Shown piece by piece: positions 23,330-33,913 of a DNA stretch of 64,000 bases. Within the stretch, counting starts at the first letter, position 1, and the number at the start of each line of letters is the position of its first letter. Below the pieces are notes generated by a model that was not told where the DNA came from, made no database searches, and saw nothing but the letters and a program-made list of their open reading frames with translations. The position numbers and the translations under genes are program-made. Source of the DNA: an uncultured bacterium. GTDB lineage: Bacteria; Patescibacteriota; Gracilibacteria; Absconditabacterales; Absconditicoccaceae. The stretch lies in the NCBI GenBank assembly GCA_947169045.1, contig CAMVOC010000005.1, forward strand, positions 1-64,000, given 5' to 3'.

Positions 23330-24567
23330 ATTTCTTGCAATAGCTCTGTAACTATCCGATTATAACAGTCCATTCCTTTATCCGTCAGCTGTAATTTTTC
23401 TCCGTTGGTTATCACGAGGTCTTGCGTTTCCATCAGCTTTATTTTTTCTGTGTAGTTGGGGACTACTATGGAAGAATATGCTGAAAGGTCCTGCACCCCT
23501 CTCTCTGTACGCAGAGCAAGGAAGAATTTTTCGATAAGGAAGTCTTTCCCCTCTTGTATCCTGCCCTGTTCGAAGGAGACTGGCATTTCTTCGATAATGA
23601 TGGGAGAAAATTCTTCTTTTAGATATTTTGGTAAGTAAGAGGTATTTTGGTATCTTATCCGTTTTTCGTATTGAGAATCAGTTGATGCTTTTTCTCTGAG
23701 GAAACTGCTAGCTCCCAGTCCTAAGCCCAGATATTCCTCCATTTCTCGGTAGACTCTATTGTGAATACTGGATCTAGACAGTAATGAAAAATTGGAAATT
23801 TCATATCTTAGATATCCTGCATCCAATAAGATATTTTTGAGTATATCGAATTCTTCGTAGATTTCATCTTCAGTACCAAAGGCTCAACGTTCTTGAAATT
23901 CAGCTTTTTTTCTGTTTCGTAATTGATGTTCTGAAAATTCTAAGGTGTAGAGTGAAAATGAGTCCGCAAAATGTGCATTCACAAAATCAGAAAAGAAAGA
24001 CAAAGCTGGCTGAGTTCGCAGTTGCGTATTCCCTTTCTTGGTCTGATTGAAATGTCCGAATGCAATGAAATCGAAGTTGAAAACGTTGTTATCCTGTTTG
24101 AGAGGCTGGAGTTTACGAAGAAACTCAACCATCCCTGGAAATGTATAAGGACGATTCGCCTGCTGCAGCACTCCGTTATCGAGACTCTGGATGCCAAAAC
24201 TGAAACGAAGTCTTGGTAATTTTTTGTAGGTTTGATTGAGAGAACGCACGAAATCAAGTATTTCAGTTTCTGGGAATGGATTACATTCTATACTCAATTC
24301 TGCAAGGTTCTCGCAGTTAAACACTTGAAAAACGTGATCAATCAGCTTTTTTATTTCTTCTTTTCCTATAAGATTTGGCGTCCCACCTCAGAAATAGAGC
24401 GTTTTTATCTCGGATGTTGGATATTTCGTGGCGTAGAGGTCGATTTCTTGATGAAGTTTTGCTAGGTATTCTTTGATAATTTCTGGTGGTTGATTTGCAG
24501 TAATAGCAAAAGAGCAATATGAGCAGATTTGAGCGCAAAAAGGGATGTGAATGTAGAGCGAAAGCAT
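23326..24567 (-). CDS. hemW: Radical SAM coproporphyrinogen III oxidase-like protein HemW
   Basis: LYIHIPFCAQICSYCSF, YFGGGTP, RFSFGIQSLDNGVL, HNRVY(CGA)EMEEYLGLGLGA. Confidence 0.88.
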
Positions 24568-24598
24568 GAAAACGTATGATTTATTGATAAACAGCGTG

Positions 24599-25315
24599 TT
24601 ATTGTCCTATGATTCCCCGATCTATTTCTTGGATTCCTTGTTCTCTGAGTCGTGCATTGGTTTTTGAGAATGGTTTAGACCCAAAGAATCCTCTATCTGC
24701 GGAAAATGGGGATGGATGTGGGGATGTGATGATAAGATGTTTGGAACGGTCGATGAGAATGGCTTTTTGTTGTGCGAAAGCTCCTCGAAGAATAAAGACA
24801 AGATGAGGACGCTGTTCTGAGAGCTTTTTGATCACTGCATCCGTGAAGATCTGTCGTCCAATATCCTTGTGCGAATTAGGGGAATCTTTACGGACTGTGA
24901 GGGTTGCGTTGAGGAGAAATACTCCTTGTTGGGTTCGTGGGGTAAGGTTTCCTGTGGTAGGAATAGGGATTCCAAGGTCGGTATGTAATTCTTTGTAGAT
25001 ATTTTTGAGTGAAGGAGGAATTCTCACGCCTTCTTGGACAGAGAAAGCTAATCCATGAGCTTCTCCTACTCCATGATAGGGATCTTGTCCCAATATCACT
25101 ACTTTTACTTGCTCGAAAGGAGTGGAGTCGAATGCATTGAAAATATGGTTCCCATCAGGAAAAATCGTCATTCAGCTTTCTTTTTCTTTTATTAAAAAAG
25201 CTTTGATAGCAGCAAAATAAGGCTGACTAAATTCTTCGGCAAGCACTGTTTTTCGAGAAGGATGAATTTTGATGGAAGCGATATCCATGAGTCTTTGAAA
25301 GATAAAAGTTGACAT
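24599..25315 (-). CDS. ung: Uracil-DNA glycosylase
   Basis: VVILGQDPYHGVGEAHGLAFSV, QQGVFLLNATLTV, HPSPFSADRGFFG; merged across TGA. Confidence 0.96.
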
Positions 25316-25382
25316 TAGTTTAGGATTTTGGAGATGGTGTTCAAGAGAGAATAACGAAAAAACACCACTGAACAAATCCCTT

Positions 25383-25455
25383 TGGGGTAGCTGGGAATCG
25401 AACCCAGGACCACTAGCTTAAAAGGCTATTGCTCTACCGACTGAGCTACTACCCC
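25383..25455 (-). tRNA. tRNA-Lys(TTT)
   Basis: Minus GGGGTAG...TAGC-CTTTTAA-GCTA...CTGGG-TTCGATT-CCCAG...CTACCCC-A. Confidence 0.93.
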
Positions 25456-25543
25456 ATATCAGTAGATTTGTTCTGCATGGTGTTTCTTATTTACTTGCGG
25501 GGCAATCTCTGTGATTTCCCCGCTTCTGCGGGCTTTTTGTCTC

Positions 25544-25732
25544 TTACATAAATCCTTTCATTTTTTTATACAGTTTTGAATTGATCTTTACTTTGATGGA
25601 AGATCCATCTTCAAGTCTAATTCGTTTATTGATAAGATTGGGTCTGAAAGCACGTTTAGTTTGTCTCATAGAGTGAGATCTTTGATTTCCATGGACTGTC
25701 CTTTTCCCTGTAAAATAACATACTCTTGCCAT
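25544..25732 (-). CDS. rpmB: Ribosomal protein bL28
   Basis: MARVCYFTGKRTVHGNQRSHSMRQTKRAFRPNL. Confidence 0.93.
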   Translation of the reverse strand: MARVCYFTGKRTVHGNQRSHSMRQTKRAFRPNLINKRIRLEDGSSIKVKINSKLYKKMKGFM

Positions 25733-25765
25733 ATCAATGCAATTTTAAGAATCTAAAAGTAAGTA

Positions 25766-26398
25766 TTATTCAGTTTTTTCTGGTGTTCCTGCTTCTGCTG
25801 GAGCTTCAGCTGCTGGAGCTTCTTCGGTAGCTGCTTCTTCTTCTGGAGCTTCGTCTTCGATAACCATTACGGTTACAACTGGTAATTCTAAATCGTCAAT
25901 TACTTCAACTTTCGCAGGGATCTTAAGATCTTTTACGAAGATTACGTCGTCGATAGCGTTAATATTTGAAATGTCGATTTCGATGCTATGAGGCAAATCT
26001 TGTGGAAGAGCCTGTACTTCAACTGTATCTTTAATAATCTGAATTCTTCATTCGTTGAGTTTTTCAATTTCAGATTCTCCAACACGTACCAACGGGATAT
26101 TTGCCGTTACTTTTTCTTTCCTACTTACTGCTAAAAAGTCTGCAGTAATGATTTCATCACTAATTGGATCAAGCTGCAGGGTATGAATTAGTACTAACTG
26201 ATCCAAGTCTCCCATCAGTTCAACAGGTGTTGTATATCCTGATGCTTTGTATACTTTCAAAAGGTCATTTTTAACGCAGGAGATTTTCACTGGTTGATCA
26301 ATATGTTTCCCGTACACAATAGCAGGAACAAGACCTTGTCTCCTCAGACTTTTTACCTTTTTTCCTGTAATGTCGCGAGATTTAACAGCGAGTTTCAT
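25766..26398 (-). CDS. rplY: Ribosomal protein bL25 (CTC form) with acidic C-terminal tail
   Basis: VKSRDITGKKVKSLRRQGLVPAIVYGKHID; tail EDEAPEEEAATEEAPAAEAPAEAGTPEKTE. Confidence 0.92.
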
Positions 26399-26426
26399 TG
26401 AAATGGAATGATAAAATATAAATTAA

Positions 26427-26978
26427 TTACGCTTCTTGAGTGGTTTCAGGTTCTGAAGCTGTTGGTGTTTCAGCTTTTTCTTCTGTTTTTTCTTCAGTTA
26501 CTTCAGCAACTTTTGGAGTTTCAACAGCTGGTTCTTCGTTTACAACAGCAGACTGTGCAGGTTGTATCTCAGAAACTGTTCCTTCAGGCAAGAAGGTCTC
26601 TTTTGTCAAATCGATTTCTCTACGATCAGCAGTAATTTTACTCTTCAGTCTTGCATCTTTTCCGATTTTATCTCTTATGTAGTAGAGTTTTGACTTTTTT
26701 ACTTTAAATTCGTCGAGAAGTAATACTTTTTCAAAATTAGGGAAAGAAAGCGGATAGATCTTTTCTACAGTAACTCCTGATGCAGTACCTCTGATTGTGA
26801 AAGTTCCATCTGGATGATTTGGTTTTTTAACTTTAATCACCAACCCTTTAAATCTCCGGGTCCTTTGAGTGGATCCCTCCCCTACTCTTTCGTGAATTTC
26901 AAGTTGCATTCCTTTTTTGATTGGCAGGATTGCAGCTCCTTGTTTAGCATATATAGACTTGAGTCTTTCGTAATTCAT
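26427..26978 (-). CDS. rplS: Ribosomal protein bL19 with acidic C-terminal extension
   Basis: GMQLEIHERVGEGSTQRTRRFKGLVI, FTIRGTASGVTVEKIYPL, RDKIGKDARLKS; tail rich in E/T/P/A; start taken at MNYERLK. Confidence 0.88.
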   Translation of the reverse strand: MNYERLKSIYAKQGAAILPIKKGMQLEIHERVGEGSTQRTRRFKGLVIKVKKPNHPDGTFTIRGTASGVTVEKIYPLSFPNFEKVLLLDEFKVKKSKLYYIRDKIGKDARLKSKITADRREIDLTKETFLPEGTVSEIQPAQSAVVNEEPAVETPKVAEVTEEKTEEKAETPTASEPETTQEA

Positions 26979-27009
26979 TTGAATTATTTTCAAGGGAAAT
27001 AAATTTGAG

Positions 27010-27153
27010 CTATTTTGCAGCTTTGCTGTTAACTACTTTTGCTTGTCGTTTTTTCTGCATTTCAATTCCTCTACGAACTCCCATGATTACGGTCTTTTCC
27101 ACACGGGTCAAAGCTTTATTCAGCTTTCTTTTTGCGTTTGTTCTGAGTCTCAT
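27010..27153 (-). CDS. Small basic protein in ribosomal-protein operon
   Basis: MRLRTNAKRKLNKALTRVEKTVIMGVRRGIEMQKKRQAKVVNSKAAK. Confidence 0.6.
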   Translation of the reverse strand: MRLRTNAKRKLNKALTRVEKTVIMGVRRGIEMQKKRQAKVVNSKAAK

Positions 27154-27428
27154 TAGAAGTTTACTTTAGAAGATAAATCTTTGTAGGTTCTATTTGCTAA
27201 TTTAGCCTTTACTTGTGCAGGTGTAATCCCGTATTTTTTGAGTCTAGCAATAGCATTTTCCTTGGTTTTTCTCACCCATTTATCGTCAGATCAGAGTTTC
27301 TGCTCTTTCCTGAGGGTCAAAATATATCGCTCGATAGCATTTTCGTGCTTTTGAGTTGACTTTTTGCGGTGCCATGTGAGCCTTTTGAGCATATGAGCAA
27401 TTTTCCTTCCGTTCGTATCTCCTGACAT
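27153..27428 (-). CDS. Small basic protein, first gene of operon, internal TGA
   Basis: MSGDTNGRKIAHMLKRLTWHRKKSTQKHENAIE...; start/stop overlap with the next gene. Confidence 0.6.
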
Positions 27429-27484
27429 GGTAAATGAATGTTAGATGAGGTAAATAAAGCTGAACTTGATTACAAGTGGTGTAG

Positions 27485-27512
27485 TTTATATGTATTCAGA
27501 AATGAAAATCAA
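27485..27512 (-). promoter_or_regulatory. Promoter of ribosomal-protein operon
   Basis: CCCCTTGATTTTC-rich, TTGATT-N16-TATAAA; near-identical to the one before rpsL. Confidence 0.65.
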
Positions 27513-27588
27513 GGGGAAATTGATATTTTGTAATTTTTGGTCGCGGGATGCTTATTTTGACGTAGGATTTCACAAAATAAAAAGTCCT

Positions 27589-28239
27589 TTACAAACGTCC
27601 AGAACGAGGAGGAGTAATGATTGGATCAATCATATATTTTGCTTCAATGGTTTTCATTGGTGCTGGATGGGTAGCTGTGCAATATGTAGCCATTCGAGAT
27701 TGTATTTGAGCATAGGACACTTTCGTACAAGAAGATAAGAAATCTGGATAATATTCAGGATCCGTCGTAACATCAAGAAACAGTTCTGAAGATGGGGCGT
27801 GAAGATTTCAAGAGATTCGCGGAGCAAGTTCATCAAAGTTCATCTGTCAGATTTTTTTTCTTTCTTGAAAATCTCGTAATCGAATATTACGCTTTTGTCC
27901 GATATATATCACTCCAAAACGTGAAAGTTCCCCTGCATCGTACGCAAATTGATAGAGTTCTGGTTTGGAAACTGAGAAAAAATCCAGCTGACGATCTAGG
28001 AGCGTATTGAGGAGATTCAGACAGAGCGTCCCCACACGCAGATTGGTAAATCCTCCTGGTCAATTGAGAACATATGCTTGCGTAAAAGAATAGGCTTTCT
28101 GCCGCTTAATGAGTTCAGCTCAGAGCACATTTTCGATGCCATTTCTAGGCAAAGAGATCGTCTTTTGCTCTTTATGGTCCTCTTGATTGTCAGGAAAGTT
28201 TGTGAGATGGATATAATCACTAGAGATATCAATAAACAT
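27589..28239 (-). CDS. tsaB: tRNA threonylcarbamoyladenosine biosynthesis protein TsaB
   Basis: MFIDISSDYIHL, YVLNGPGGFTNLRVGTLCLN (TGA=Gly). Confidence 0.82.
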
Positions 28240-28293
28240 GAATATGTTTCATCGAAAGGTTAAAATCTTTACTCCTTTTTCAGCAGTTAAAAA

Positions 28294-28325
28294 AATCTGC
28301 ATGAAATTATCATACAGATTTCTCC
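28294..28325 (-). terminator. Terminator after rpsG
   Basis: Minus AAATCTG-N15-CAGATT followed by T7. Confidence 0.7.
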
Positions 28326-28384
28326 TTGCGTTTCAAATAGAAACACTGGAAAGTTACTATGTATATAATATATTTAGAGAAAGC

Positions 28385-28837
28385 CTAATTAACGTATTTT
28401 GCCATGTATGCAAATGCCTTATTTGCTTCTGCCATTTTATGAGCTTCTTCCTTCTTTTTTACTGCTGCTCCTTGGTTTCCGTATGCTGCGATAAGCTCTT
28501 CTGCAAGTTTCTTGTACATTGGTTTTCCTGATTTTGCTCTAGCAGCATCTAGAATCCATTTTGTAGCGAAGAAGAATCTTTTAGCAGGTTTTACTTCTAC
28601 TGGCACCTGGTATACAGCACCTCCAATTCTCTTGGATTTAATCATGATATTTGGAGAAGCGTTTTCGATAGCTGCTTGTACCACTACAGAGGGATTCATA
28701 TGACCTCCTAATTTGATTTCTTTAAGAGCATTTTCGTAAATTTTCTTTGCTACACTCTTTTTCCCATTTTTCATCAAGTGGTTAATGAGTTTTTCCTCGT
28801 TTGAATGCTGGATACCTACATTGTTTGGTTTGGACAT
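28385..28837 (-). CDS. rpsG: Ribosomal protein uS7
   Basis: KLINHLMKNGKKSVAKKIYENAL, SKRIGGAVYQVPVEV. Confidence 0.96.
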   Translation of the reverse strand: MSKPNNVGIQHSNEEKLINHLMKNGKKSVAKKIYENALKEIKLGGHMNPSVVVQAAIENASPNIMIKSKRIGGAVYQVPVEVKPAKRFFFATKWILDAARAKSGKPMYKKLAEELIAAYGNQGAAVKKKEEAHKMAEANKAFAYMAKYVN

Positions 28838-28891
28838 CTTTGAAAGATACTAAAGATAAATATTTGAAGATATTATTGATATATGTCAGAT

Positions 28892-29314
28892 TTATTTCCC
28901 TCCCTTTGGTCTCTTGGATCCATAAAGAGAGCGAGATTTTTTACGGTTTGCTACTGGGTTTGCATCATATTTTCCACGAACGATATGATATTTAACTCCT
29001 GGAAGATCCTTTACACGTCCTCCACGTACAAGCACTACACTGTGCTCCTGGAGAGAATGAGATTCTCCTGGAATATATGCCAAGACTTCTGAAGAGTTAG
29101 AAAGTCTTACTTTCGCAAATTTTCTCTGTGCTGAATTTGGCTTTTTAGGTCCCATTACAGACACTTTGAGACATACTCCTCTTTTGAATGGAGAAGGCTT
29201 TGCGACTTTCTTGTCACTTTTGAGTTTATTCACTCCATATTGAAGTACTGGAGCTTTAGATTTGTACTTTTTCTTGTCTCTTCCGTTTTTAATAAGTTGA
29301 TTAATCGTTGGCAT
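28892..29314 (-). CDS. rpsL: Ribosomal protein uS12
   Basis: [58 protein letters not shown]. Confidence 0.97.
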   Translation of the reverse strand: MPTINQLIKNGRDKKKYKSKAPVLQYGVNKLKSDKKVAKPSPFKRGVCLKVSVMGPKKPNSAQRKFAKVRLSNSSEVLAYIPGESHSLQEHSVVLVRGGRVKDLPGVKYHIVRGKYDANPVANRKKSRSLYGSKRPKGGK

Positions 29315-29374
29315 AGATAGCAATACAATAAAATAAGATAAAGCTGAAGCATGATTTTTCACGCACGTGTGTGA

Positions 29375-29402
29375 TTTATATGGATTTAGAAAGGAAAATC
29401 AA
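29375..29402 (-). promoter_or_regulatory. rpsL operon promoter
   Basis: TTGATT-N16-TATAAA. Confidence 0.65.
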
Positions 29403-29541
29403 GGGGAAAAACATTTAAACGTAAAATACGGTATTCAACTGAAGGATTTGCCTTTTAAAAAGCTTTTGATACGTAGCTTGACAAGCTAGATTTCACTCGT
29501 ATTAGATTGTTTTTTCTTGTAAAATGAAAGAAAAATGTTAT

Positions 29542-29649
29542 AAAAAATTGCCGACGGACAAACAAATCGGCAATCAAACATATAATTCTTAATTTTAAAT
29601 GAAACATTATAGGTATTCTCTATTATATTCATTTTTTATTAAAAGTCAA
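29542..29649 (-). ncRNA. Candidate ~74-nt small RNA unit upstream of the rpsL promoter
   Basis: Minus TTGACT-N16-TATAAT (29622-29649), terminator TTGCCGA-N12-TCGGCAA-TTTTTT. Confidence 0.45.
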
Positions 29650-29655
29650 TAGCAA

Positions 29656-30363
29656 ATGCAAATTACCTTAAAATTTCTCGAAGCAGTAGCTCAGAACAAC
29701 ACTACTGCTCGAATGCATCTTCATCATGATCTTTATGTTCAAGAGAAAAAGAGATATGATACGTTGGTTAGTCATCTCTTAGCACGTTTACAAGCAGAAG
29801 ATCCAACTCTGACGGATATCACGCTTAAAGATTGTCTTTATCGTTTTAATAGAGATATTCGTTTTTCTAAAGATAAGCATCCGTACAAAACACGATTCGG
29901 AGCATTTATCAGTCCCGGAGGTAGAAAATCGCCCATACCTGGGTATTATCTCCATATTGAGCCAGGGAATAGTGGTATTTCTGGAGGCTCTCGATGTCCA
30001 AGCCCTGCGCAAAGGGATGCTATCGTCCTTGAAATTTGGAAAAACCGGAAAGACTGGCAACGCGTCGTTGAAAATCCGACTTTTCTCTCTTTTTTTGGTG
30101 AAATGGGCGACAAGCAAGAGAAAGAGGTAGGGAGAATTTTGAAAACGTCTAGATGAAAACGTTTATTGCAGGCTTTAGGTGAGAAGCAGGCAAGAAAGAT
30201 TTTGCAGAATCCTCAGGCTTTGGAATTACTCCTCTACCCAAGGTTTTGCGTATGGCATGGAGTAAGCGACGAGGAAGTCATCCAAGCGGATTTTGAGGAA
30301 TTGGTGATGGAAGGATTTAGGATTTTGAGACCCTTTAATAAGATGATTGCAAGAAGTTTTTAA
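29656..30363 (+). CDS. DUF2461 (TIGR02453) family protein
   Basis: FLEAVAQNN, YRFNRDIRFSKDKHPYKTRFGAFISPGG, GYYLHIEPGNSGISGGS. Confidence 0.85.
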
Positions 30364-30427
30364 ATCATTTTCTCTTGCAACTGGCAATAAAAAATATACT
30401 ACTATCGTTGCTTATTCTCTCATTATT

Positions 30428-31915
30428 ATGTCAAATTTCGTGAAGAATATATTTTTTCTGCTCTTTTTCTTCTCGTTCGCGTGAGGTGTTTTTTACGTTA
30501 GCACGAGTCAGGATTTTTTACATTTTAGTGAGAGAGTTTTTCTGGGTGAAATAGGGAATGGCGATAAAGAATGAGATAAAATCAATGTTTTGAGCTGAGA
30601 TTTTTCTATTGAACTGGAAAGTGATGATTCTGAAGATGACGAGATTATCTGACAAAGAGCTACTCCTCAATCAGCGGATTTGACCGCTCCTCTCTGCACT
30701 GCTAGTTATCAACCAGATTATTGGACGAGTGGAAGTGTGGTAGTGACTTTAACCTGCAGTGAAGAGGTGGAATTTTGTGCCATGGATGATTATTCTGACT
30801 GTCCTCCTCTTGAGTTATATCCAGCAGAAGACTGAATTCCTTGCTCTAGAGCTCAAGATATTACCTATAATGGATATATCATCAAAGCCTGTAACCTGGG
30901 GGCAACTACTGTGGGGGCTAAGGAGGTAAGTTATGGTAACTATTATCAATGGGGAAATAACTATCCTATGGGAGATTTTACTGTTAATAGCTATACCCCA
31001 ACTTCTTCATTTGTTGTAAATGCTTCTGCTTATTGACCTTGAAATCCTTACTTTAGTTGAACTCGAATTACGGCCGACTATTGGGATAGATCAAACAATC
31101 CAAATTTACGATGAGGTAGTGGCGATACTGATACTACTAACGGACCAGGGACATGACGAGATCGTCAAGGACCATGCCCTGATGGATATCATGTTCCGTC
31201 TGCTTTAGAATTGATAGCACTTGTTTCAGGCGCCACTACCAAGATTCTCGATGGTTATCTCTTTTTGCCTCATGCGGGGTATCGTAATCCCAAAGCAGAT
31301 CTTGAGGCTTTAGCTAAGGAAGCATATTATTGGACTTCCAGCCCTATAAAAAGCGATGCTTACTATCTCTATTTTTCTGGTAAAACTATCAAACCTGGGC
31401 TGATGGGCGTTCGTTGAGCAGGTTATCCTATTCGTTGTTTTGCCAATCAACGTTTGGCATGGGTCGAAACGAGGTTCGCTGATCTTACCCCTGATGATAC
31501 CTTTGTTTTTGTAGGTACTTATAAAAGTACCTATGCACTACCCAATAATGCTACTTCTGCCGCACCTACTGCAACGTCTGTGAATGTAGTTCATGGTGAG
31601 ATTCAAGGCACAGTGCCTACAACTCTCCAACGGCATCTCTCTTGAGATCTCTTGAATGGTTATATCTTTTATCCGGCTTGATCCACTTCTATATGGCTGG
31701 ATAGTAATTGAGGTTCTACTAGCAATTTGAGGGTTAAAACTGGTAATGATAAATATTTCGTTCTGGATAGTAGTGGTTATCTGAAAAATCTTTCTACCGC
31801 CAGGTATCTGGGTATTTACAAGGGTCGTAGCCGATATCAATATTCCTCACCAAGCAACTCTAATATCGTCAATCAAACCTTTAAGTTTTATAAAGCTGCT
31901 CTCATTGATTATTAA
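30428..31915 (+). CDS. Secreted FISUMP-domain protein with a Bacteroidota-like C-terminal module
   Basis: YNGYIIKACNLGAT, YYQWGNNYP, QGPCPDGYHVPSALEL, YYWTSSP; C-terminal YLKNLSTARYLGIYKGRSRYQYSSPSNSNIVNQTFKFYK. Confidence 0.75.
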
Positions 31916-31981
31916 CGTCCTCATTTTATAACGTTTTCACTTGAAATCTTTGAGGAGATTTCTATAGTGTTGTAGAAATGT

Positions 31982-32059
31982 GGCGGTCGTAGCTCAGCAG
32001 GTTAGAGCATCGGATTGTGGTCCCGAAGGTCGTGGGTTCGATTCCCATCGACCGCCCCA
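31982..32059 (+). tRNA. tRNA-His(GTG)
   Basis: G-1 paired with C73, acceptor GCGGTCG/CGACCGC, anticodon loop TTGTGGT, encoded CCA. Confidence 0.93.
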
Positions 32060-32343
32060 GTTCAAACTTCCTACGAAGCTTATAGATGCAACATACGAGG
32101 AAACAGGCTATAACACCTGTTTTTTTATTGGTATTCGAACATCAAAAAAATCTCATCTTGCATTTCTCTGTTTAAACGATAGAACGTTCGCTGTTTTTGA
32201 AGATATAAAAGAAAAAGAAATCTGAATTCTTACCTTGGAAAACCATACGAAAGAAAAACATTCTTTTAGCATTTAAGGTTAATTTAAGAGTGATGATATA
32301 CTATGCAGTGTTACTATATCTTTTTATATACAAAAAAATCAAC

Positions 32344-33126
32344 ATGGCATGAAATGAAAAGCTGTCCGCGATTAGGAAATTCAATCGTTTTGAATTGAAG
32401 TATTTGCTCTCCTATGATACGGCTCAGCACCTCCAACAAGACTTGAAAAAGTATGTAATCCCTGATTCCTATAGCAACAAAGATGACTGATTATACACGC
32501 TTTCGAGTCTGTATTATGACACTGATGATTATCGTTTTTATTGGGAAAAATTGGATTGACTGAAGTATCGTCGTAAGCTTAGGATTAGGCAATACGAGAC
32601 TGAGAAGCCTTTAACTGATGACTCTATCGTGTATGTAGAGATTAAACAAAGGGTTGATCGTGTAACGCAGAAAAGAAGAGTCCCTATGACGTACAAAGAA
32701 GCTTTAGACCTCTGCAATCATGGAATTATCCCATCATATGACAAAAGAGATGAACCCGTGATATTTGAGCTCTATCAATTTATTAAGCAGAATAACTTGA
32801 AGCCGAGTTGCATCACGAGTTATATGAGAAATGCCTACTTTGGTACGGATTATGATACGTGATTACGTGTGACCTTTGATACCAATATCCGTTATAGAAA
32901 GAACAATCTTGATTTAGCCGACAAAGCGCTTGGCGAATTCATGATCTCTCCTGATAAAGTGATTATGGAAGTAAAAACCAATGAACGTGTACCGTATTGG
33001 CTCACTGAAATGATTGCAAGCTATAACTTTCGTCTTATTCGTGTCAGCAAGTATTGTCAGTGATTAGAGACATCTGAAGCAGTCCCTCGTACAATCTTCT
33101 ATATTGCTGATGATGTAAAAATTTAG
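32344..33126 (+). CDS. VTC-domain protein (polyphosphate polymerase-like)
   Basis: FNRFELKYLLSYDTA, YTLSSLYYDTDDYRFYWEKLDGLKYRRKLRIRQY, VYVEIKQR. Confidence 0.85.
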
Positions 33127-33154
33127 TCCTTTTTATTCTTTACATATTATTACC

Positions 33155-33862
33155 ATGGAAGCTTTTATCCAACAATTTACCGCATCTTTATGATCTATTC
33201 AAGATCTTACTTGAACTTTTTCTGTGATGGATTTGACCATCGGAATGCTCTTGAGTTTTGTACTTACTGCGTTTTTATGACGAGTATACAAGAAGACTCA
33301 CCGCGGAACTTCTTACACTCAAAGTTATGTGTTTACCCTCGTGATGATGTGAATGACGGTGTGCGTTATTATGCTCATCGTGGGATCAAATATTGCACGT
33401 GCATTCTCTCTGGTTTGAGCGCTCTCTATTATCAGATTTAGGAATGCTATGAAAGAAACTCGTGATATAGGATTTATGTTCGCTGCAATGGCAATCTGAA
33501 TGGCAACTTGAACGAAATTTTATGTCTTGGCGATGGTATTTACTTTAGCTTTGGCAATTGTCATCTTCATTATGAATCGTTTTGATTGGTTTAAACGTGA
33601 AGCGACAAGCCAGATTTTGAAAATCCAGGTCAAGAATACTGTGGATTTTGATCATTTGTTTGATGATGTTTTCGTGAAGTTCACTACCCTTTCTGATTTA
33701 ATTAGTATTGACTCTGTACGTGGATGAGCTTTAACAGAACTCGTTTATACTGTCGGGTTAAAAAATCCTAACAAGAAGCAAGAATTCTTATCAGAAATTA
33801 AAAAGCTGAATGAGAATTTAAATGTTACCTTGATTACGGGATATAATACTACAGATTTATAG
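33155..33862 (+). CDS. DUF4956 membrane protein
   Basis: Hydrophobic N-half, LVGALSIIRFRNAMKETRDIGFMFAAMAIGMATG, cytosolic C-half. Confidence 0.82.
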
Positions 33863-33913
33863 GAAAGGTTTAAAAAGAAGAAAAAAAAGATTTATCTAAT
33901 AAAATCTATCACC

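Noticed and set aside
31980-32225. ORF MAVVAQQVRASDCGPEG...
   Set aside because: It is the translated tRNA-His gene plus flanking sequence.
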